Assembly (NCBI RefSeq): GCF_001276715.1
Contig: NZ_LIUQ01000036.1
Span: 36,021 to 72,657 of the forward strand
Source of the DNA: Planktothricoides sp. SR001
Lineage (GTDB): Bacteria > Cyanobacteriota > Cyanobacteriia > Cyanobacteriales > Laspinemataceae
DNA length: 36,637 bases
Direction: 5' to 3'
Below are positions 17,683 to 29,386 of the stretch, piece by piece. Under the pieces are notes generated by a model that worked only from the letters and a program-made list of their open reading frames with translations, did not search any database and was not told the origin of the DNA. Each line of letters starts with the position of its first letter. Within the stretch, counting starts at the first letter, position 1. The translations under genes were made by a program, and so were the position numbers.

Positions 17683-17735
17683 GGGAAAATTGAGGGAAAA
17701 TTGAGGGAAAATTGAGGGAAAATTGAGGGAAAATA
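17683..17735. repeat. 11-bp tandem repeat overlapping a start codon
   Basis: Four exact copies of GGGAAAATTGA (17683-17726) and a partial fifth. Each copy supplies a TTG and a GAGGG, that is, a possible start and Shine-Dalgarno. Only the TTG at 17723 opens the downstream long frame. Confidence 0.9.
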
Positions 17736-18703
17736 ATCGGAATCAGAAACATATCCATACAGAGGGCATCAAACTGGCTAAGAAAAGCCCTTGGTTTGAC
17801 AAGCTCAAGCGGTCTTATCCAGATGTTGCCGGTTACGAGTCATTTTCCACCGTAGCTCAACATCTGGCGTTCAACTTATTTTCCCTAGACTTTTGTTTAG
17901 ACCAAGAGTTATTGACGCCGCAGGATTTTTTAAATGACCTTGCCTGGAGTTCGACGGTAATGGCAGCCTGGACTTTGGCTCACAATCCGTTTCCCGTCTG
18001 GTGGCTCGATAAAGATTTATTTGCTGCGTTTGAGCAATCCGACATTCCCAAGGCGATCGCTGATTTGCAATTATCCGTCCCGTTTGGCATTCTCATGTTG
18101 CCCCAAAGCATCCCAAACCCCGATGGTGAATTTTGCAACTGGGTTAGTTTCCAGCATTTTCTCCCAGGGTATAAGTTTCCCATCATGCAGTTTGGGTTAC
18201 ATACTATCGCCTCTGTGCCCGTTGACTGTGAAAAGTTGCGCTGGCTGACGGTGCTTCAGAATGGGACTCGTTATGCCAGCACTGTAGAATTTGCTGGAGA
18301 CCACCTGGTTCATGGCAACTTTCAGACGGTTGGAGACAAAGGAAAACCAGACGCTAACCGCGATATTGACCTCGAACGAGATTTTCTGAATCGGGTTGAA
18401 AAAATTGTTATCCAAACCCTGCTTTATCTTCAAATTCGACCTGATGATTTAGCGCCTCCTCGGAAGGTTTCGGTTTCTTATAAGGGTCAAGGTTTTGGCC
18501 AGAAAGCTAACAAAGACCGCCTAACTCCGCTCATCATCGGTCAACAATTTCAGCCTCAAACGGAGCGCGTCTCATCTGCCCACGGCACCCATGCCACCCC
18601 TAGGACTCATTGGCGGCGAGGTCATTGGCGTAGAGTGGCTTTTGGCAAGGGACGGCAGCAGCGCGAGTGGCGATGGATTCAGCCCGTGCTGGTGAATGGG
18701 TGA
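17723..18703 (+). CDS. AcrVA2-like protein (anti-CRISPR family C-terminal motif)
   Basis: 326 aa from a TTG at 17723, the only reasonable early start; the next in-frame ATG (about 17958) would remove a quarter of the protein. GAGGG lies just upstream within the 11-bp repeats. The C-terminus has THWRRGHWRR (295-304), a Gly/Arg linker, and WRWIQPVLVNG (316-326). From memory this matches the end of Moraxella AcrVA2 (HIRRGHW ... RWQPAVFVN), and total length agrees (about 322 aa). AcrVA2 blocks Cas12a production by acting on the nascent protein and mRNA. AcrVA2-like proteins also occur in genomes without Cas12a, where their role is unknown. It lies 2.35 kb upstream of the CRISPR array, after a tRNA gene. 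Assignment by motif only. Confidence 0.65.
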   Translation: MRENNRNQKHIHTEGIKLAKKSPWFDKLKRSYPDVAGYESFSTVAQHLAFNLFSLDFCLDQELLTPQDFLNDLAWSSTVMAAWTLAHNPFPVWWLDKDLFAAFEQSDIPKAIADLQLSVPFGILMLPQSIPNPDGEFCNWVSFQHFLPGYKFPIMQFGLHTIASVPVDCEKLRWLTVLQNGTRYASTVEFAGDHLVHGNFQTVGDKGKPDANRDIDLERDFLNRVEKIVIQTLLYLQIRPDDLAPPRKVSVSYKGQGFGQKANKDRLTPLIIGQQFQPQTERVSSAHGTHATPRTHWRRGHWRRVAFGKGRQQREWRWIQPVLVNG

Positions 18704-19195
18704 GCAGGGGAGCGGGGGGCAGGGGGGGCAGGGGGGCTTCAGGAGCAGGGGGGCTTCAGGAGCAGAGGGGCGGGGGGGGCTGAGATACGATGCGATCGCC
18801 CGTCACTCAACCCAGTTTCACCGTATCGCTGTAAGGGCGCCTGTCTTGATTGGATAGATATGTTGTAACTTGCCATATTCACCAGCGGGAGTTTCTGTTG
18901 CTTAAAATAGTATTCTTAAAGATAGAGGGCTGTCCCTAGTATGTCAGTCTCAACTTCACTGAATTAGTATGGTAGTGCGATCGCCTGATAGACTCCTGTA
19001 CCAAGTTGCTCTCTTTCAGCTTCATTTTCCCACTCGAAGGTGAGTTAGTGGAAACAAAGCATGAATCAACAATCGTGTAAATCTTTAAGCTTTCCTTAAA
19101 TATGAATTAATGGAGACGTCCCTATTCCTGTTGTTACTAACAGGAGAAACCATACTTTAAGATTCCTTTGAAACTGAACTAAAGGTAATTAACAG
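18704..19195. other. Intergenic region with G-run block
   Basis: No gene. 18711-18780 is a run of G tracts with GGGGGGCTTCAGGAGCA occurring twice in tandem, able to form G-quadruplexes in the + strand. A 40-bp sequence at 18781-18820 recurs at 20589-20624 on the other side of the next gene. The remainder (18830-19195) should hold the promoter of the CAP-RTX gene. Confidence 0.65.
18781..18820. repeat. Left copy of a direct repeat flanking the CAP-RTX gene
   Basis: TGAGATACGATGCGATCGCC, then CGTCACTCAACCCAGTTTCA. The partner at 20589-20624 has the same two halves with a 4-bp deletion and two base changes. Both copies contain a HIP1-like core. Confidence 0.75.
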
Positions 19196-20509
19196 ATGGC
19201 TATTGATATTTATGCAAAATCACCCTTGGACGGTTTGGAAGAGGAAGAGGCCAAACTCTATGCCTTAATTAACGATTACCGCAACCAAAACGGACTGCCC
19301 TCTATCCCTGTATCCAATGCTCTGACTACGGTGGCGAATCGCCATGTGCAGGATGTGGCGGAAAATCTGCAAATAGTGAGGTTGGATGACCCCCGCAATC
19401 CCCATTCCTGGAGTTATGGCGCTTATGATGGGAGCGATTCTAGCACCTGGCCGAATATGTGGACGGCGCCGCAGCGACTAAATACTGGTTATCCGGGAAA
19501 TGGATATGAGAATTTTGCCAGAACAACGGCTGATTTTATGTCTGCGGAACAGGCTTTGGAAGTCTGGAAAAATAGCCCGCCTCATAATGCGGTGATTCTG
19601 AATCAGGGTATCTGGAGCGATCGCCCCTGGAACGCTTTGGGAGTTGGTATCTATAAGGGGTTTGCTGCCTTATGGTTCGGGGAGGAACCAGACCCCACTG
19701 GTGAACCAGTAAGAAACCAAGGTTCAACAATAGATGAAGACGAGCAGGGTCGCACAGACTTAATATCATTCGTCCCTATGTTGGGAGAGGTGATACCAGA
19801 ATTTCGCCGCCAGAGTTTCGCGGGGATAACGGAACCGGCAAATCAGTCTTTTGTATTTGCAGATTTTTCAGCGGGGAATGATGTGGTGCAGTTAACCCCG
19901 GAAATTAGCCGCCAAAACCCCGGAGGAGTGCGGGCTTTTGATGGGGATGATTTGATTGTGGGGTCGAGCGATCGGGATATTGTCAACGGCAACCGAGGGA
20001 ACGATACCATCCAGGGTAGTGGGGGAGATGATTACCTGCGTGCCGGTCAAGATAATGATTGGCTTGAAGGCAATGATGGGAATGACATTCTCAATGGCAA
20101 TAGGGGTGATGATACGGTATATGGCGGCGCCGGAGATGATTTGGTGCGCGGCGGTCAGGGAAATGATTTGTTAATTGGCGGTGATGGGGATGATGTGTTA
20201 ATTGGGGATTTTGGTACTGATACCCTCACTGGGGGTCTTGGTGCCGATAAGTTTATTATCCGCGCTGATACGGTGGTGGGCGAAACTGATCCTAATTTGG
20301 CAGACCTGATTACTGATTTTGCCCTTGGGGATGAAATTGTAATTGTGGGCAATCAGGAAACCATTCAGTTAGTCGCCAGTGGTAGTGATACGGTGATTCA
20401 GTTGAGCGGTGGCGATATTTTGACCGTGGTGGCAAATGTGACGCCGGGGAATTTGCAAGGGTCAGTTTTGGCGGCTTTTAGTAGCGATCGCGCCATAAGT
20501 ATCGGGTAA
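19196..20509 (+). CDS. CAP (SCP/PR-1) domain protein with RTX calcium-binding repeats
   Basis: 437 aa. Residues about 15-165 are a CAP domain: LYALINDYRNQNGLPSIPVS, ANRHVQDVAE, the GYENFARTTADF segment, ALEVWKNSPPHNAVIL and ALGVGIYKGFAALWFGEE. Residues about 255-355 hold glycine/aspartate nonapeptides of the GGxGxDxLx type (NRGNDTIQGSGGDDYLRAG, GGAGDDLVRGGQGNDLLIG), which bind calcium in parallel beta-rolls. The C-terminal ADKFIIRADTV...LITDFALGDEIVIVG segment is typical of type I-secreted RTX proteins. There is no N-terminal signal, as expected for type I secretion. Probably an extracellular protein; whether the CAP domain is enzymatic or binding is unknown. Flanked by 36-40 bp direct repeats. 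Confidence 0.9.
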   Translation: MAIDIYAKSPLDGLEEEEAKLYALINDYRNQNGLPSIPVSNALTTVANRHVQDVAENLQIVRLDDPRNPHSWSYGAYDGSDSSTWPNMWTAPQRLNTGYPGNGYENFARTTADFMSAEQALEVWKNSPPHNAVILNQGIWSDRPWNALGVGIYKGFAALWFGEEPDPTGEPVRNQGSTIDEDEQGRTDLISFVPMLGEVIPEFRRQSFAGITEPANQSFVFADFSAGNDVVQLTPEISRQNPGGVRAFDGDDLIVGSSDRDIVNGNRGNDTIQGSGGDDYLRAGQDNDWLEGNDGNDILNGNRGDDTVYGGAGDDLVRGGQGNDLLIGGDGDDVLIGDFGTDTLTGGLGADKFIIRADTVVGETDPNLADLITDFALGDEIVIVGNQETIQLVASGSDTVIQLSGGDILTVVANVTPGNLQGSVLAAFSSDRAISIG

Positions 20510-20674
20510 TGGCCATAGCTTGAGTCTGCTGGACAATTCCGGGACAACCATAGAAGCCACAGAAAGGTACTTAGCACAGCAACCAGACTGAGATGCGATG
20601 CGATCGCCACCCAACCCAGTTTCAACCCTTCACAGCGTAACTTTGGGCGTATCGTTATATGGTAAAATAAGTAA
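20510..20674. other. Intergenic region after the CAP-RTX gene
   Basis: No gene. It contains the right direct-repeat copy (20589-20624) and a TAAAAT -10-like box at 20663-20668 that could start the candidate small RNA. Confidence 0.45.
20589..20624. repeat. Right copy of a direct repeat flanking the CAP-RTX gene
   Basis: TGAGATGCGATGCGATCGCC, then ACCCAACCCAGTTTCA. It matches 18781-18820 apart from a 4-bp gap and two substitutions, in the same orientation. Confidence 0.75.
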
Positions 20675-20742
20675 TTATTCCCCGAACAGTTACTAGGGGG
20701 TAATCGGTCGGCTATCTTCGGGTAGTCGGCCACTCTTTTTTT
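20675..20742 (+). ncRNA. Candidate small RNA upstream of the CRISPR leader
   Basis: A TAAAAT box (20663-20668) is followed, near position +5, by a small hairpin CCCC...GGGG (about 20680-20699). A strong terminator stem with a TTCG tetraloop and seven T comes next. Two hairpins in about 68 nt with a terminator is the usual build of a cyanobacterial sRNA. There is no clear -35 and I recognise no known family (it lacks the Yfr1 core). It could instead be only the terminator of the CAP-RTX mRNA. Confidence 0.35.
20706..20742 (+). terminator. Strong intrinsic terminator (TTCG tetraloop)
   Basis: GGTCGGCTATC-TTCG-GGTAGTCGGCC: an 11-bp stem (three G-U pairs) closed by TTCG, then ACTC and seven T (20736-20742). 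It separates upstream transcription from the CRISPR leader. Confidence 0.8.
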
Positions 20743-21053
20743 CAGCCTAAATGCTTCAGTAAAATCTCCGTAAATTGCTAACTGTCTAATTTAGAGACTG
20801 CTGATTAATGATTCTGTTAGCTGTTATAAGTTTGTAAACAAACCAATAAACTATTAACTACCTAATAAGTAACTACCGCGAGGTTCACGGAAAATCGCTG
20901 TAACTTAGCTAATTCGTCGGGAACCTCGCAGCCTCTCTGGGTAAGGGTTTCAGCGATTTTTTTTTCGAGGTTTAGCAAAATTGTAGCAACAAAATTGCTG
21001 AGGCTCGCAAACCGCCTCTAGACATCTTGCTGGGTAAGGGTTATAATTTTAGC
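20743..21053 (+). promoter_or_regulatory. CRISPR leader
   Basis: AT-rich, no ORF, directly before repeat 1. It contains an inverted repeat GCGAGGTTC (20878-20886) / GAACCTCGC (20921-20929). It also contains a perfect 13-nt direct repeat CTGGGTAAGGGTT (20937-20949 and 21030-21042), the second copy 11 nt from the first CRISPR repeat. Duplicated motifs close to the first repeat are candidate sites for the integration machinery. Orientation is supported by the promoter within it and by the GAAAC 3' end of the repeats. Confidence 0.75.
21019..21047 (+). promoter_or_regulatory. Pre-crRNA promoter
   Basis: -35 TAGACA (21019-21024; one mismatch to TTGACA), 17-bp spacer, -10 TATAAT (21042-21047; perfect). 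Predicted start near 21054, the first base of repeat 1. This fixes the + strand as the direction of pre-crRNA transcription. Confidence 0.75.
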
Positions 21054-26051
<4,998 letters not shown>

Positions 26052-26488
26052 GCTAAGACAAAATTAGTGGGAGTTTTATATTAATGTTGACAAAAGAGTA
26101 GATTTCGCGTAATATATAATTATGGTGAGGCAAACAAACTGGGAGTTTACACCCCATGGAGACTCTATAAAAAGAGTGGATTTCGTGTAATATATGGTTG
26201 GGGGCACCTCTACCGCATAAACCCCCAGCCTGACGCTCTAGCAGTAAAGGCAAAGGCATTCCCCAGCCGAAAGCCGAAAAGTTACGGCAAAATCATTTGT
26301 CAGTTAAGACAAAATTAGTCGAAGTCTTATATTAATGCGGAAATCGAAAAGGCTTCGACTCCCCTCGACTCCGCAAATAAGAACTAAAAAAAATCAGAGA
26401 CTTCCGTAGCGACAAAAGCTCTAAATCTTCAACTTTTGGAAAACTCCAAAGACACCCTTTTAAAACTCAAACTTGTGCAACAGGCTTA
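26052..26488. repeat. Post-array region with two internal direct repeats
   Basis: A 33-bp sequence starting TAAGACAAAATTAGT and ending TTATATTAATG occurs at 26054-26086 and 26305-26337 (three mismatches). A 26-bp sequence AAAAGAGTxGATTTCGxGTAATATAT occurs at 26092-26117 and 26170-26195 (two mismatches). Apparent ORFs do not look coding. The block separates the array from a degenerate repeat and may be an insertion or decayed sequence. Confidence 0.7.
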
Positions 26489-26524
26489 CTCCCCACTCGC
26501 TGGGGATACTAATTGATTGGAAAC
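26489..26524 (+). repeat. Degenerate orphan CRISPR repeat
   Basis: 33 of 36 bases match the array repeat in the same orientation. The hairpin half is intact; changes are A1C, ATATTAA to ATACTAA, and GAATGG to GATTGG. It is probably the old trailer end of the array, now 437 bp from the last intact repeat. Confidence 0.85.
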
Positions 26525-26607
26525 GCCATGACCATCCTCAGAAATTTAATCGTAAACATTGCTGCAAATGGTTTTCCACTTGCAGGGAACAATTGAACAA
26601 AAACGGT

Positions 26608-26645
26608 AAAAGCGATCGCCTATCTTCTGTAAGCGATCGCTTTTT
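26608..26645 (+). terminator. Intrinsic terminator made of two HIP1 octamers
   Basis: AAAGCGATCGC, a loop CTATCTTCTGTAA, then GCGATCGCTTTTT. Two HIP1 copies pair as an 11-bp stem with a T-run at the 3' side. It is the first terminator-like signal after the array and could end the pre-crRNA transcript. Confidence 0.65.
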
Positions 26646-26705
26646 AATTACTGATTAATAAATTTCTCTCTCTCATCTGCCCGATTCAACCAGCCCGGTA
26701 AGTGA

Positions 26706-26927
26706 ACCCCACCCCATTTTTATGGGCGGCAAAATTATTTCGGCAGTCCTCCTTATAATTTTACCAATCAAACTTGTGAATATTTTCTGCCTCCACCAAA
26801 ACCCACGGAACAGGATATCCAAGTTCACGCTTATCACTTATGGCAACGGATGGGTTGTCCTGAAGGGCAAGATGTAGAAATTTGGCAACAAGCCCGTCAA
26901 GAATTAGAAGAAAGTTGGCTTAACTAA
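26706..26927 (+). pseudogene. Remnant of a DUF2934-like small protein gene
   Basis: An open frame without a usable start reads TPPHFYGRQNYFGS and ends in QVHAYHLWQRMGCPEGQDVE, then IWQQARQELEESWLN and a stop. The AYHLWQRMGCPEGQDVEIW segment resembles the DUF2934 pattern (AYxLWExxGxPxGxDxExW) known from small bacterial proteins. No ATG, GTG or TTG lies before it in frame; an in-frame TGA precedes it at 26703. Probably a 5'-truncated gene. Confidence 0.55.
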
Positions 26928-26944
26928 GTTATTTCAGTTATTTC

Positions 26945-27034
26945 AGGACTTACGCATAAACCCTAAATATTTACGGTTGATTCGCTTTCTCAACCCTACT
27001 TTTACACCTGGATCTTAAATAATGCGTAAGTCCT
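26945..27034. repeat. MITE-like element with AGGACTTACGCAT ends
   Basis: Perfect 13-bp terminal inverted repeats AGGACTTACGCAT (26945-26957) and ATGCGTAAGTCCT (27022-27034) around an 64-bp AT-rich core. It has the same termini as 10479-10574 but a different interior, and begins 17 bp after the DUF2934-like stop codon. Confidence 0.8.
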
Positions 27035-27056
27035 ATATTTGTTATTTAGTCACTCG

Positions 27057-27084
27057 TAGGGGCGTTCTCGCATTCGCCCCTACT
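27057..27084. repeat. GTAGGGGCG palindrome
   Basis: GTAGGGGCG / CGCCCCTAC, 9-bp arms around TTCTCGCATT. A dispersed hairpin of the type common between cyanobacterial genes. Confidence 0.65.
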
Positions 27085-27129
27085 GCTCTCTGCCTCCCTA
27101 CTTATCCGACAGCCCACACCCTAAACCCT

Positions 27130-27292
27130 ACAGCGGTTTTCTGTTGAATAGACCACAGATGCTTTGTATATTTTATCGAGGCTTGTAGGGGCGAAGCATT
27201 CCGGCAGATATTTCTGGTTAAAAGCAGAGATTTAATACCGGAATGCTTCGCCCCTACGGGTATTTGTGGTTTACCAGTCTGAAAACCGCTGT
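27130..27292. repeat. 163-bp nested palindromic (MITE-like) element
   Basis: Outer imperfect inverted repeats start ACAGCGGTTTTC and end GAAAACCGCTGT. Inside is a perfect 20-bp pair, GTAGGGGCGAAGCATTCCGG and its complement (about 27186-27205 and 27238-27257). It contains no gene and looks like a non-autonomous mobile element carrying a second palindrome. Together with 26928-27129 it accounts for the gap before the cyclase-like gene. Confidence 0.75.
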
Positions 27293-27326
27293 CTTGCCTG
27301 ATAGTTGCTGGGGACGGTAATCGCAT

Positions 27327-27893
27327 TTAATACAATAATTTATAATAGTGAATCAGGTAACGAGAAACATTCTGACTGCATCGCTCAAATTGATAACCGG
27401 AAAGAGTTAAATTTTCATAACTTTTTTCTGTGAGTAAAATATCTCCGCCATTGGCAATATCTTCCCCCAATTTATAAGATAAATTGACCTCATGGCCATA
27501 GACTCCCTCATCTCCAGCATCCAGCATTAGGCCATAACCAATGCCAATAGCCACCCCCAAGGCTTCATCTTCAGCAATCATCATTCGGGCATCAGCTACT
27601 ACTTTATTCATGGCGATCGCTGCTTCTAAAGCGCGATCGGGATGGGTAAAACAAGCATAAAGATTATCCGCTTTCGGCTGCCATTTAATCGCTTCATGTT
27701 GTTTCATCACTGGATCGGCAAGTTCCCGCAAATTGGCCAGCAACTGGAGATAATAAACAATTCCATATTTTGCCGTTGTCCTCGTAAATCCGGTGGGATC
27801 TAGATTCAAAATCGCCCAATTGCGCCCTAAATCTGCCCACAATTTTTGCTCATCTTCTTCTCTCACCCGTTGAAATATTCGATTGTTGTTCAT
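27327..27893 (-). CDS. Compact class III nucleotidyl cyclase-like protein
   Basis: 188 aa from the ATG at 27893 (a GTG at 27902 would add three). It resembles the class III adenylate/guanylate cyclase homology domain with no fused sensor. NLDPTGFT corresponds to the FxDIxGFT metal site (Asp kept). KADNLYACF corresponds to KxxGDxxxAxF (second Asp kept). AIGIGYGLML and VYGHEVNLSYKLGEDI match the later core, with the Asn of the transition-state pair kept but Arg replaced by Lys. Weak or altered activity, or nucleotide binding only, are all possible. It lies 76 bp downstream of the arsS-like gene on the same strand and might be co-transcribed. Confidence 0.7.
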   Translation of the reverse strand: MNNNRIFQRVREEDEQKLWADLGRNWAILNLDPTGFTRTTAKYGIVYYLQLLANLRELADPVMKQHEAIKWQPKADNLYACFTHPDRALEAAIAMNKVVADARMMIAEDEALGVAIGIGYGLMLDAGDEGVYGHEVNLSYKLGEDIANGGDILLTEKSYENLTLSGYQFERCSQNVSRYLIHYYKLLY

Positions 27894-27969
27894 ATTTGAC
27901 ACCCATCTATGAAAAATTCAAAAATTTTACCCTGAAACAATCTAACCATTCCCTAATCTAAATCTAATT

Positions 27970-28980
27970 TTACACTAATGCCCCTCCACAACTCGACCCA
28001 GACCCAGCGGTACAGCCATAACAATAATTAGCAGTTTGTACCGTTGAAATTATATCTAAATTTTCGGCTTCTAGTAACTTAGCTAACGTTAAAGCTTCTC
28101 CATTTGCTGTGCGGGCGGGTAAACCTTCCATTTGGTTAAAATCGCAATCATAAACATTGCCTAAATAGTCAATGGATAACTCATGGCGACACATTAATTG
28201 AGGAATAGTAGCTGGGTTGTAATTATGCTCTAAAAACTTCAAATAAGGCTGATAAAGCTGGTGATGTTGTAACTGAAACTTAGTCCGACCAATGGGCAGA
28301 TTGGTAATGGTTAATAGCTGGTTAAACTGAATGCTAAAATGTTTTTTTAAAAACGATTCATAGGCGTTTTTCAGTCGATACTGATCTGGGGTTAAAGCAA
28401 ACTTTTCCGATTTAGGCAGTGCCGGGTTATAGACTAAATCGAGAATTAAATTGGGGTCGGTGCCATAGCCAAGCTGGTTTAATTTCTGCAAGGCTTTGAT
28501 TGAGTCATTATAAACTCCTTTGCCCCGCAGTTTATCTACATTGTCTTCTAGGTAACAAGGCAAAGATGCCACTATTCTGACTTTTTGACTGGCACAATAT
28601 TCGGGAATATCTTCATATCCCGGTTCAAAATAAATGGTCAAATTCGACCGGACAATTACCTCTTTGCCTTGGTTTCTAGCGGCTTCGACAATGGGTTTGA
28701 ATCCATACAGCATTTCCGGCGCCCCTCCGGTGATATCCACGGTTTTAATTTGGGGAAATTGGGCGATCGCCTGTAAAATCTGCTGGCAAATTTCCGGGGA
28801 AAGTTCTTCGGTTCGCGTCGGACTTGCTTCTACATGACAATGAGTACAAGCCAGATTACAACGTCTCCCTAGATTAATTTGTAAAACCGTAATCTGATTT
28901 TTGCTTAAAGGGGCATTTAGCTTTTGCTGAAACGGGGTAATTGTGGTGTTGGAAACCTGGTTAGCGGCTAATTGAATCAT
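27970..28980 (-). CDS. arsS: Arsenosugar biosynthesis radical SAM protein ArsS
   Basis: 336 aa from the ATG at 28980; an upstream TTG at 29031 is possible but unsupported. The [4Fe-4S]/SAM motif is CNLACTHC in QINLGRRCNLACTHCHVEAS, followed by DITGGAPEM and VRSNLTI. The C-terminal DUF3641-like part has MCRHELSIDYLGNVYDCDFNQ and ends CYGCTAGSGSSCGGAL, the cysteine-rich signature of this family. Known members attach the 5'-deoxyadenosyl group to dimethylarsenite on the way to arsenosugars. Some family members have selenocysteine; the visible key positions here are Cys. No ArsM methyltransferase gene is in the window. Confidence 0.9.
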   Translation of the reverse strand: MIQLAANQVSNTTITPFQQKLNAPLSKNQITVLQINLGRRCNLACTHCHVEASPTRTEELSPEICQQILQAIAQFPQIKTVDITGGAPEMLYGFKPIVEAARNQGKEVIVRSNLTIYFEPGYEDIPEYCASQKVRIVASLPCYLEDNVDKLRGKGVYNDSIKALQKLNQLGYGTDPNLILDLVYNPALPKSEKFALTPDQYRLKNAYESFLKKHFSIQFNQLLTITNLPIGRTKFQLQHHQLYQPYLKFLEHNYNPATIPQLMCRHELSIDYLGNVYDCDFNQMEGLPARTANGEALTLAKLLEAENLDIISTVQTANYCYGCTAGSGSSCGGALV

Positions 28981-29040
28981 ATCCTTTGGGTGATTTTTGA
29001 TCTTTTGATCGGTTTTGACACTGTACAACAAATTGTTGTT

Positions 29041-29168
29041 TGTTGTTGGTTGTTAGTTGTTAGTTGTTGGTTGTTAGTTATTTGTTATTTGTTATTTAAT
29101 AAAATTACTTGATAGCGACTAGCAGTTAGTGACTAGCAGTCAACAACAAACAACTAACAACTAACAAC
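29041..29168. repeat. Long inverted tandem repeat upstream of arsS
   Basis: Perfect 18-nt arms GTTGTTAGTTGTTAGTTG (29049-29066) and its complement (29151-29168) at the ends of GTTGTTA/TAACAAC repeat blocks. Between them lies a direct repeat of GACTAGCAGT. No gene is seen in 28981-29386; the promoters of arsS (-) and the small ORFs (+) must lie there. Confidence 0.75.
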
Positions 29169-29386
29169 AAAAAATCCTTGGTTAAGAAAATTTAACATAA
29201 GTCTAATGAAAGCTTTGATTGCCTTTAACCACAGGGATAGGGGCGATCGCGCATAATATTTAATATAAATTTGTATCAGTAAATACAAAAGGTTCCGGTA
29301 AAGTTTCTCTAAGGGCTGAATCTTATAACAAGAATCACTGACAAATCATTAATTCGCGTAATCCCTCAATTTTTAGGAGTATTGCC

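Noticed and set aside
20675-20742. Assignment of the candidate small RNA to Yfr1
   Set aside because: The conserved unpaired CUCCUCACAC-type core of Yfr1 is absent.
26053-26259. Minus-strand 68-codon ORF after the array
   Set aside because: It spans direct repeats, has no ribosome site or known domain, and its codon use is not coding-like.
27102-27326. Minus-strand 74-codon ORF
   Set aside because: It is entirely made of the palindromic element at 27130-27292 and its flank.
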